Part shown: piece by piece, positions 24,290-32,819 of the stretch
How the letters are laid out: each line of letters begins with the position of its first letter
How positions within the stretch are numbered: the first letter of the stretch is position 1
Source: Bidens hawaiensis
Taxonomy: Eukaryota > Streptophyta > Magnoliopsida > Asterales > Asteraceae
Assembly: GCA_021521415.1 (NCBI GenBank)
Contig: JAIQDT010000027.1
Coordinates: 3,495,001-3,559,000, forward strand
Direction of reading: 5' to 3'
DNA length: 64,000 bases
Program-made: the position numbers and the translations under genes
Notes under the pieces: generated by a model
Told to the model about the DNA's origin: nothing
The model's input: only the letters and a program-made list of their open reading frames with translations
The model's database searches: none

Positions 24290-25960
24290 GCTTCTCAGCA
24301 CAATGGTAGCTTTAATGCCTCCCATCTTGGCCCAAAACATGCCAACCTCTTATGTTCATTCTCGGAATTAGGTGGCTTCTTTACCTCTTCCTTCTTTGGC
24401 GGTTTCTTCTTAATTGTTCCATCTGTTTCCTTATTAACCACCATTTTCATCCCAATCTTGATTTCATCAACTAAACTAGCCAACTCCCCAATATGAATTT
24501 CTACCACATTCAACTCCTCTTTCTCCTTCTCTTTCTTCGACCTATCAAACACAGAATACTCTTCTTTGGTGTCACCCTCATTCATACGAGGAAGACACCT
24601 GTCAGTATTGCATGACCTAGAATATTTATTTTCAAAAGAATATTCATATGAATTTGAAAATATATTTAAAATTAGCTAACGGTTACCAAAAGTTATGCAC
24701 ATTGTTCCGTCTCAGCAATTGATCTAAGCATTTGATGTTGCCAAAAACGGTCTCCCCAATATCACTCGAGGTTCTTCTTTCTTCTCAGCTGTTGCATAAT
24801 CAAGAGCAAGAAAGTATTCAGGATAGTAAAATCAACGACCTTTACCACAACACCAACCAACTTCCCCCGAGGCCGTCTTCGTATTAAATCAGCTAACACT
24901 AAGGTGGTGCCAACTTTCTGTATAGGTCCGAAGTCAAACCATTCATACACACTCCCTGGTAGAACACTTACACTCTCACCATAACCTGCAAGTGCCTTGG
25001 TGGTCTTAAACTCACCAATCTGAATGGGAATGAGTGGTGCCCCCGTTTCAAATTTTTCGACCACATTGTACACCCATTTATCTTCAACTGTGATGGCAAT
25101 GACGTGTACATTTTTACCATTTGATGAACTGCTACTCTAATGGATGGGGTTCTTCAAAGTATCACTCGGTATCTTGGAAGGATTTATTTTAAAACCTGCA
25201 ACTTCTTCAGCTAGCTGACTCACTTATTTATCCCTTGATGCATTTGCTTTTTTCTAGAGCTCTAACCTTTATTCAATACTTTTATTTGGAGCTTCCTGAT
25301 CTGCCTGCTTTTGTTGCAAAAAAGTCCATGACATTCGTGATTAACTCTTCTTCATTACCACCAAAAGCCTTATTGATAACTCTCTTGATAGCCTTCATTG
25401 TACCCCAAAGAGTCTCTCTGATTATACCCACTCTAACCATTACCTGAACTGTTCCCACATTGCCTATTATTCGATTGATAACCTGTTTTCTGAGCACTGC
25501 ACTAAAAGTTCGGATTTTCCTGAGTGTTCAGATTTCCATAACTGATGTGTGGTTTCTTAGGCATGAGTGATAGCTATTAGAGTTCATGTTATTGTTGTTA
25601 TAAATTCTCTCACCTTGAACAAAGTTGATCTCTTCTTCCTCATCTTCCTCGTCTTGTATTACCTCGCAACTAAACTCAACACCTCATGTCCCAACTCACC
25701 AATTCTTGCAAACTGGGTATGTCTTTTCTGACTTACTCTTACTTTTTTCATTCGTTCCTGCGACCATCAACTTATGCCTTTTTTTTCAGTCTATCCATTC
25801 TGTCATCCAAAGCCTTACTATCTACCGCTTTTACAACTTCCCTTTTCACCGTTCTCTTTGACTGAGCCTGTTTCTTAGAATTCGTTGCATGTTTCTCCAA
25901 GTGTCTACAATTCACATTCTCATTGTTTGTTAAGAAAGACCAATTAGTAATAGCGTAGAT
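24290..25960 (-). pseudogene. K gag/protease relic of a non-chromovirus Ty3 element
   Basis: Minus-strand frames at 24762-25073 read as a retroviral aspartic protease (PLIPIQIGEFKTTKALAGYG, then SVSVLPGSVYEWFDFGP). The expected catalytic Asp of the D-x-G core appears as Gly, so the enzyme is dead. Frames at 24295-24585 (a Lys/Glu-rich linker with PPKKEEVKKPP) and 25282-25497 (a Gly/Asn-rich stretch) have the character of the gag tail upstream of protease. Stops and frameshifts break every part. No RT or integrase follows on the left, so the element was truncated or is a pol-less derivative. Athila/Ogre-type assignment is by resemblance only. Confidence 0.55.
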
Positions 25961-26059
25961 ATCTCAAACATCATCGTTAGATAGGCTGGCATGGAATGCC
26001 TTAATCAACTCCTATAGGACAATTCCATGATGATGGCATGTCCTTAATAAACTCCTATG

Positions 26060-26521
26060 AAATGTCCATGTCCCTCTCCTTAGTGACATACTTTGAAATT
26101 TTTGGTGAATCAAGAAACGATACAATAATAGAAAAATGCCCTTATGAAATTGTCATTCAGTAATGTTTCCTTGATATCCCATTGTTTCTTGGAAAATCCT
26201 CAAAGATCATCCTTGTCAATACATGAGTCGATCATCAAAATTATCATTGAGATGGAGTCTCTCTCTGATATGTTCCTTAGTTATCTCAATCTATCTACCA
26301 AGAATAGTGGCTTCAATCCTTTCACCATTCAAATCATCAACATATTCTACAGACTTTCGGAAATCTTGAACATGATTTCTACATAAAACTGGATTTTCTA
26401 TAAGAGCGAATCCAAGATTGGACTGATTTGGCCAATTAATAATCAACTCTAGTTCAGCATTCTCAGCCTTCAGTTCTTGCAATGCACACATATTGTGTTT
26501 AGGTTCAAACTTGAAAACCAT
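26060..26521 (-). pseudogene. Start of the Copia extra ORF (aORF) in element E
   Basis: ATG at 26521 opens 76 codons beginning MVFKFEPKHNM; element C has FFPGHNM at the matching place, with a similar following pattern (hydrophobic, then D-F-x-x-x-V/T-E-Y). A stop follows at 26291, and broken frames continue with GYQGN-like and RFLIH-like motifs, comparable to MGYSDP and WRFLMH in the C protein. I read this as the 5' part of the extra ORF that sits between pol and the 3' LTR. I first considered an Athila-type gag and rejected it because of the match to C. Confidence 0.55.
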
Positions 26522-26821
26522 TGTTTCTACACATACAAAAACACATTCAAATCATAGAATTAGTCACTTGAAAAAAGATTGAAGATATTAAAGATAAAAA
26601 TCAAAGAGAGAAAGTTTTCTTTTAGAAACTAATCCTCGAAAATTGTAAACCTGCATACAAAACAAACAGGTAAGTAAAAGATCAAACCGAAACCCTAAAC
26701 CTAGAAAACAGGTGCCGGAATTGCAATATTAGGTCACAAGTAAGAAGAAAAAAAGAGCAGTTGTAAACAAATAGAATGGTGAAAAGAGTAAAAAGTGTTT
26801 GGAAAAGTTTCTAAGTCCCCC

Positions 26822-26831
26822 TTTTTATATT
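26822..26831 (-). promoter_or_regulatory. Possible internal TATA box of element E
   Basis: Minus-strand AATATAAAAA about 300 bases before the extra-ORF ATG and about 100 bases after the CTCGAG cluster, the same order as at 36408-36458 in element C. Confidence 0.35.
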
Positions 26832-26929
26832 ACCATTTGGTTGATAGTGAATATGACAAGCCTTTTGTCTTTTTTCATATACGAACAACCAAAATACATT
26901 AAAAAGTATTTGAAATAAAAATCTAACTT

Positions 26930-27350
26930 TGCTCGAGTAAACTGCCAAACATAGTTAAATTCAAGTATGCTCAAAATTACAAATTTTCAGTTTACTCGAA
27001 TGATAAAGATTAAGCACACTTAACAAATATATGTTCAGAAGAACTTCAAAGAATAAGTTGAAAATAGTATAAAAAATTTACAGGGTTACTCGAGAAACAA
27101 ATCACAAGCATATTAACCAAGTATATCATTAAGCACACCACCTTACTCGAGAATAATTAAGTTCCCAGAATTATGCAAGTATGCTCGAGTAACGAGTTTG
27201 CTTGCAAAGCATGAAGTTTACTCGAAACACTTAAGACAATCAATTAAGAACAAAGTATAATCGAAATACAAATTATGCTCGAAGAACATGAAGTATACTC
27301 GAAACACTGAAGATAATCAATTAAGAAAAAAGGTTAACTCATAAAGCACA
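26930..27350 (-). repeat. Cluster of ACTCGAGTAA-like palindromic words in element E
   Basis: At least eight copies of CTCGAG/ACTCGA words, several as GCTCGAGTAA or TTACTCGAGAA, close to the palindrome TTACTCGAGTAA. Position between pol and extra ORF corresponds to the AACTTCGCCT cluster of element C. Confidence 0.55.
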
Positions 27351-27529
27351 AGAAATTTATTATAAAGACTCAAACTTTAATTATACAAACTTTTTGACAC
27401 TTTGTTGATTTAAAGCTTAAATATAATGGTGAAAAGAGATAAATTTTCAGTTTCTTAGCGAAATCTTTTGGAAAGATCTCAACTTGGGATCATATTGACT
27501 AAATCACTTCACAATATATCATTTTCAGC

Positions 27530-27740
27530 ATTATTATGACATGTCAATCAAGTTTACAGCTGGTAATTCTTAAACATAGCATGAATATCATTACATTTTG
27601 TGATATGTATTGAGATTCAATTTCTGCATAGGATAAATGGACTCCACTTATGGACTTACGATGCCTCATATCTCTCCTCAAAGCTTATTTAGCTTTCTTC
27701 AGATCACCCCAATTTGACTTCAACCGCTAAATGCATCATC
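27530..27740 (-). repeat. Post-pol block shared by elements E and C
   Basis: GATGCCTCATATCTCTCCTC and the following 70 bases match 36870-36960 in element C (GATGCCTCCTATCTATTCTC). In C this block lies between pol and the extra ORF; in E it is only about 200 bases from gag, which shows that pol was deleted in E. Confidence 0.65.
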
Positions 27741-27941
27741 TTAATTCTTTTTGATGACTGAATAGATTTTCAAACATTTTTAGTATTTTCTTTTTTAAAA
27801 CTTTCAAACTTTAAGGTTGAATGTTGGACTTACATGCCACACAATACGAACTTACATGCCTTTCATTCAAGGTGTTTAGGACTTACTTTGATTGTACCAC
27901 CTTTGTAGTTCTAGTTGTAACCCCATAAGTTTGTGTAATTG

Positions 27942-29496
27942 TCAACTTTTGGTTGATATATTGTCATTAAAGAACTTATGTTCAGGTTTGATAATACTTA
28001 TTGGAATATCATTTTCAGTGAACATCGTATCCATTCCCTTTAACTTAAATACTCTAGCAGAAGAAGACTTAGAACTTGAAGGATTAATGAAACGCATTAA
28101 GTCCTCGTCAGAAATCTTTGGTTTAACTGACTTCTTGCATAGTAACCGTTGTGACCAATCAGTTCCATCTGCTAACATTGCTTGTGTTGTAGAAGAAGAT
28201 GGTTTCTTTTCAGCATCACTTCCTCGTGGTGTAGAAGCATTTTTACTTTGACCACGAGGTCCAGTGTATTCTTTCCTTGGCTTGTCACATTCCTTCGCGA
28301 AATGCCCAAATTCTTGATAATTATAACACTTTACTTTTAATTTGTCAAAACCCAACTTCTTGTTTAAAGCTGAAAGATCTTTTCCAGTTCTCTGCATGAA
28401 TCTTTTAACTTTACGAACGATCATAGCCATGTTCCATTTCAAATCCATGATTTCTAGATCATCTGGATCTATCTGATCATAGTCCTCATCTGTTAAATCA
28501 CTTGTAGCAATTTTACTACTCACTAAGTTTTCATATGAAGACATAAAAGCCGTCAGAAAAGCAAAGTTTTGCTCAGCTTCCTACATATTAACACTAGGTG
28601 GTGTAGCAAATGGATTTGTATTAGTTGAACTTCCAGAACCACCCGAATTATCAGCAGAGTAGAAACAAACTTTTGGATCATTAAACATTGTTGATTCTTT
28701 TTCACTTGTCGCATGAGTAAGAAAAGAAGTGATTGGAGATAAGAGGCATACTTCCACCATAGAAAGCTGGATCTTGATTTTCTTTGAAGGATTTTTGACA
28801 CTTAAGATCATATTCTCTAGCTTCGATCTTTTGTAGAAATTCAAGTGCCGTCAAGTCTTCATTCAGAAAATAATCTTTCTCTTTCAAAACCATTAGAAAT
28901 GTTGAGTAGGAACTTGGAAGCACACTTTTAGTAGTGTCAATTTTATCTCTTTCAGAAATTTCCATTTTTATCTTGTCCATTTCAGCAATTAAATGACTAA
29001 ATCTTGTAGTCATTTCTTCAACTGTTTCTCCTTTCAATAAATTAAAGTTTCGAAACTGAAACTTGAGCATCACTTTCTTACTTTCAGCAGTGTTTCCCAT
29101 GCTTCTCATACGCAGATGTTGAAATAAAGACGCACATCTCTTGATGCTACCAACTTGAGGAAACATATTTTCTGGTAATGCCATAGTCAAAGTAGAATAT
29201 GCTTTTATCTCGATTTCTAAAGCTTTCTTCTCTTCTTGTGAGTATTGAGAAACAACTTTAGGAGTATATCCAATAGTTTCATCACCAATCATTGGTGCAA
29301 CATAAACTTCATCAAGACAATATGAGCAGTCAGGATGAACAGATCCCAAATGTGCACGAAACCGAGGTTCCCACTTGGCAAAGTCACTGAACTTCATCAA
29401 TCTAGGACATTTAGAATGTGAACCTATCTCGGTGTCAAGTTGCAACATCTGTTGCATCAACATGTTTTGAGACGCTAATGCATACATACCAGCCAT
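27942..29496 (-). pseudogene. gag: Element E Copia gag, frameshifted
   Basis: ATG at 29496 (MAGMYALASQNMLMQQ). The first ~260 residues resemble Copia capsid: KWEPRFRAHL, a predicted helical middle and the EEMTTRFSHLIAEMDKI region. Frame is lost near 28750 and restored in two other frames; a stop lies before the last segment (28544-27942), which carries [20 protein letters not shown], shared closely with gag of element C. The zinc knuckle reads CYNYQEFGHFAKEC, where the second Cys of the CCHC motif is Tyr (C has [14 protein letters not shown]). Not functional. The chain ends soon after the knuckle, where protease and pol are deleted. Confidence 0.8.
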
Positions 29497-29519
29497 CTTT
29501 GAAAATCGAATCAAATAAT

Positions 29520-30310
29520 GAAATATCTTAACGAATTAGTGAACAACTATAGCGAACTGTGAACAGTTGTAGCGAATTGTGAACAGTTGTAGCGAACTTT
29601 GAACAGTTGTAGCGAATCAATCCTTAATAAAATTAAGACTGATCAGTAACGAAGTATCTTAACGAATGAGATGAGTGTTTTAACGAATCAAAAGTCAATT
29701 TAACGAGTCAACTTAACGAATCACAAATAAGGTTAACGAATCACCCAAATGGCGAAACAGATAATGAATGTGATGAAGGTTTAACGAATCACAAGTCAAC
29801 TTAACGAATTATCCCAACGAATTGACCAAGTCAACTTAACGAATTATCCAAAAGAATTGACCAAGTCAACTTAACGAATTGACCAAACGAATTGACCAAG
29901 TCAACTTAACGAATTGATTAAACGAATTGACCAAGTCAACTTAACGAATTGACCAAACGAATTGCACAGGATTAGTTTAGCGAATCAGATGATAATTAAT
30001 AACGAATACCAACATAAACTTAGCGAATCACTAAGGAATGCCTAACGAATCAGCTACAGTGGATTAACGAATCACACTATAGCGAATCAGGTTGTTACAA
30101 CCGTTTGTAGCAAACTCTGACACCTTATGCCACGTGGCAAAGGTTGTTATGACACAAATCCCAAGAAGAACACGTGTCACACGAATCGGTTAATCTAGTT
30201 ACGAACTAGATAACACGAATCAATAATTCACACGAATTGGCTAACGAATAAGATAACGAATTAGCACTGTTGATAACGAATCACAGTGAAACATATAGCG
30301 AATCACCATG
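29520..30310 (-). repeat. Leader of element E packed with AACGAATC words
   Basis: Some thirty copies of AACGAA(T/C) and several AGCGAA(T/C) between the primer site and gag, all reading in one direction on the + strand, with local higher-order repeats such as AATTGACCAAGTCAACTTAA (29820-29950). The same core occurs in the LTR as paired arms. Confidence 0.8.
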
Positions 30311-30772
30311 AAGAAGATAACGAATCACATTCATCTTCAAATCTTCAAATCTTCAAACTCATTTCCAGAAATTATGAAGATTAACCCAGAAACCCAGAAA
30401 TACCAAATTCGTAATACAACCTCGTTACTTAACCAAATCTCACAAATAACCAATCAAAATTCTCGTAAACCAATTCCGAATCCAATACACGAAACCTCGT
30501 AATCAATTATCCTCGATAACCAATCCAAATTAACCAAAAACCACACCCCTATTTCGGACTTAAACCAAAATCAAAACCAAACCACACAAATCCAAATCAA
30601 ACTTCAATTCCTCTTAACCAAACCTCTACAATACCTTAATCAACACGAATTCAATCCAATTCGTCCATATTTCAACCAAAATAAACACAAATTGATTCAA
30701 GATCAAATAAAACCAAAAACTAACAAAGACGAAATAATTAACACACCAAATCAAATGTACTGAGCACCAACT
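30311..30772 (-). other. Remaining leader of element E
   Basis: C- and A-rich, G-poor sequence between the AACGAA cluster and the primer site; no ORF of note. Confidence 0.4.
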
Positions 30773-30784
30773 GCTCTGATACCA
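30773..30784 (-). other. Primer binding site of element E
   Basis: Minus-strand TGGTATCAGAGC, complementary to the initiator methionine tRNA, five bases from the LTR end. Confidence 0.85.
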
Positions 30785-30973
30785 CTTGTTGTGACCCGTA
30801 TCAATAACAATCAACAGATCTTAGATCCGAATCTATACTATCAATACGTTTATAGATCTAGCTCATAATTAACCTTGATTTAATGTTATGTATGTGTAAT
30901 AACGTTAATGTGAAGCTTGAGAGAGAGAGTAAATACTTTAAAACTTTTCTGAATAATGTTAAAACAGTTGTTC

Positions 30974-30984
30974 ACTATATATAG
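30974..30984 (-). promoter_or_regulatory. TATA box of the element E LTR
   Basis: Minus-strand CTATATATAGT, eight bases downstream of the inverted repeat CTGGTTCGCTA/TAGCGAACCAG. Confidence 0.6.
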
Positions 30985-30992
30985 AAGGTGAC

Positions 30993-31191
30993 CTGGTTCG
31001 CTAACATACCCTAGCGAACCAGCTTCCCCTTCGTTACATAATTTAACTTAACGAACCACCCCCTGATTCGTTAACATCCCCTAACGAATCAGGAGGGATT
31101 ACATAATAATGTCTAAGTTCGCTAACATCCCTAGCGAACTAGACTTAAACTTAACGAACTAGTCTTAGTTCGCTAACATCCCTAGCGAACT
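30993..31191 (-). repeat. Four inverted repeats with a constant centre, LTR of element E
   Basis: Arms CTGGTTCGCTA/TAGCGAACCAG (30993-31022), CTGATTCGTTA/TAACGAATCAG (31063-31092), AGTTCGCTA/TAGCGAACT (31116-31140 and 31167-31191). The centre is ACATACCC, ACATCCCC or ACATCCC in every copy. Arms vary between copies but always together, so pairing is kept. Confidence 0.85.
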
Positions 31192-31296
31192 AGACTTAAA
31201 CTTAACGAACTAGTTCAAAATAAACATTAAATATTACATTAATCATCAAATAAACATTAACGATAAATACAAAGACTCTAGACGCAAAACCGTGCA

Positions 31297-32311
31297 TTAA
31301 CAATCTTTTATTAATTTATGTTTTGAATCAAGTATTCATATATTTACATGTTTTATATCGTTTGGTGTCTTGCATGTTAAACTTAATTCTTTCTATCATT
31401 TCATGCGAAGTTTATGTTCATTTTACTCGTCAATGACGACATGATTAGTTCACTTAGAGTTTCGATTTGCTTTCATGTAGATGGTGGCTTTGGAGTCAAG
31501 GAAAAGAAGTTCTAGAAGTTTCTCATCGTTACTTGTAGTTAAATAAAGGGACCTAACATGATTAAATAATAAATAAAAAGCAAAAAACGAAACTTCCCCC
31601 CAAAGGGGCGCCGCGCCGCGCTAAGGCAGACGGCAAAATGCCTTCGCGGGGCGCCTAGGCCTTCTGGTCAGCCATCTTTGCAAGTCCAAGCCCGTTACTC
31701 GCTTATATAAACATCTCTTGCAAACCTAGCCGAATTAAGAATTCTTGGAGCCGATTTTCCAAGGGTTTGTGAAGGTTTTGAGGCTCAGAATCAAGGAGGA
31801 TCATCAAGCTTTCATCCAGGTGTTCAAGGATCAATCGCAACGGGTTTTATCGCTCTAATTTTTGTTCCTTTTACATTATTTATCATGTCTTTCCTCTTTG
31901 TTTTTAATACTTGTTTCAATAATGATTCTAGGCTAGACTTCATGTCTACCTAGGTTTGATGAACATGTTTAAGACTTGATTCTTGCTTTGGACAATTGTT
32001 TGATTATGGTTTCGTTTTATTAATAGTAAAAGACTTGGTTTTGTTTTCATGATGCGTATAAGTGTTCATTATCTTGGTTGATTATTAACTATTGCTTCAC
32101 ATGGATTTTGTTTTCAATTGATTGTGTTCTTTAGATCTTAGGGTTCATGTTTAATCTTTACTTGGTGTTTTGATTATTATGGTTGAATAGGCCTATTAGA
32201 TCATAGAAGCTTGTTCATAGTTGGTTAGGGTTTTAAATGTTTTGCTAAATTCCAATAGCTGTAAGGTGAGGGGTTGTTCATGTGTCTTGGTCAATTGCAT
32301 GCTAGTATAGT
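31297..32311 (+). other. Unassigned LTR/leader-like sequence, left of element C
   Basis: The sequence interrupted by element C; it resumes at 57077. Has a GC-rich hairpin, a TATA box (GCTTATATAAAC, about 31703) and a transcribed-leader-like tail, so it looks like part of a Ty3-type LTR in + orientation. No partner LTR is in the window, and no gene is seen. Confidence 0.45.
31607..31655 (+). repeat. GC-rich hairpin upstream of a TATA box
   Basis: Nested pairing arms GGCGCC (31607-31612 and 31650-31655), CCGCG/CGCGG and AAGGCA/TGCCTT (31623-31628 and 31639-31644) in AT-rich surroundings, about 47 bases before TTATATAAAC. Confidence 0.65.
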
Positions 32312-32316
32312 AGTGA
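32312..32316. repeat. Target site duplication AGTGA (left) of element C
   Basis: AGTGA precedes TGTAGGTTCCC and equals 57072-57076. Confidence 0.9.
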
Positions 32317-32738
32317 TGTAGGTTCCCAGCCGGATCTACACGGAATATCTCGTTCTACGTAGGTGCGGAATCCCTACGTAAGACGTTACGAGCGTAGAAG
32401 ACAATACACGTTAACACGATCATACACACGTTACAATAAACAAAGACACGTTGTATTGCAACTGGAAACACGTGATTCACTGATCACCGATTACACAAAC
32501 TGAATAACTCGTACAAACTAAAACTCTAACTCGTCTCCTGATCTATCCGTAACCTAGCAGTTTATATAACACGACAACTTCGCCTAGCATGTTTAGGCGA
32601 AGTTGTCCCTAACTTCGCTTGTTCCACAAGTTCGCCTATATCAGCGAACTTGTGAGAACTTCCCTTACATCCAAATACAAATCCAACTAACTCGATTACA
32701 GACACTAGACACTGAACTACTGACATCATGTACCAACA
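32317..32738 (-). repeat. 3' LTR of element C (422 bp)
   Basis: Plus-strand TGTAGGTTCCC to TACCAACA, equal in length to 56650-57071 with about ten substitutions. Contains the TATA box (32560-32570, minus) and a 13-base-arm inverted repeat next to it. Confidence 0.95.
32560..32606 (-). promoter_or_regulatory. LTR promoter of element C with adjacent inverted repeat
   Basis: Minus-strand GTTATATAAAC is the TATA box. Three bases upstream of it lies a perfect inverted repeat with arms ACAACTTCGCCTA (32574-32586) and TAGGCGAAGTTGT (32594-32606) around a 7-base centre. The 5' LTR has the same arrangement near 56893-56939. Confidence 0.7.
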
Positions 32739-32754
32739 GACTCCCCCTTGGCAG
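32739..32754 (-). other. Polypurine tract of element C
   Basis: Minus-strand CTGCCAAGGGGGAGTC directly before the 3' LTR start TGTTGGTACATG. Confidence 0.85.
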
Positions 32755-32819
32755 TAGCTTCATATCTCTATCTTCAAGCACGTGTCTTGTAATCTTCAAC
32801 AATCTTGTATCTTTCATCT

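Larger units (their letters stand above)
26060..31296 (-). mobile_element. Element E: Copia relic with internal pol deletion
   Basis: Read on the minus strand: LTR (31296-30790), tRNA-Met primer site, long leader full of AACGAA words, gag, a junction where pol is missing, a post-pol block shared with element C, a cluster of CTCGAG words, a TATA-like box and the start of the extra ORF found in C. The order equals that of C, so E and C are relatives. The left boundary, near 26060, is where the extra ORF becomes unreadable and K sequence begins. No 3' LTR or target duplication is identified. Confidence 0.7.
30790..31296 (-). repeat. 5' LTR of element E
   Basis: Plus-strand start TGTGACCCGTATC is certain from the primer site. 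The far end is placed at GTGCA (31296) only by the TG...CA rule. Contains a TATA box and four inverted repeats upstream of it in the element's sense. Confidence 0.6.

Noticed and set aside
26291..26521. Gag of an Athila-type element
   Set aside because: Its F-x-P-x-H-N-M start and following pattern match the extra ORF of element C, and it follows a TATA-like box as in C.
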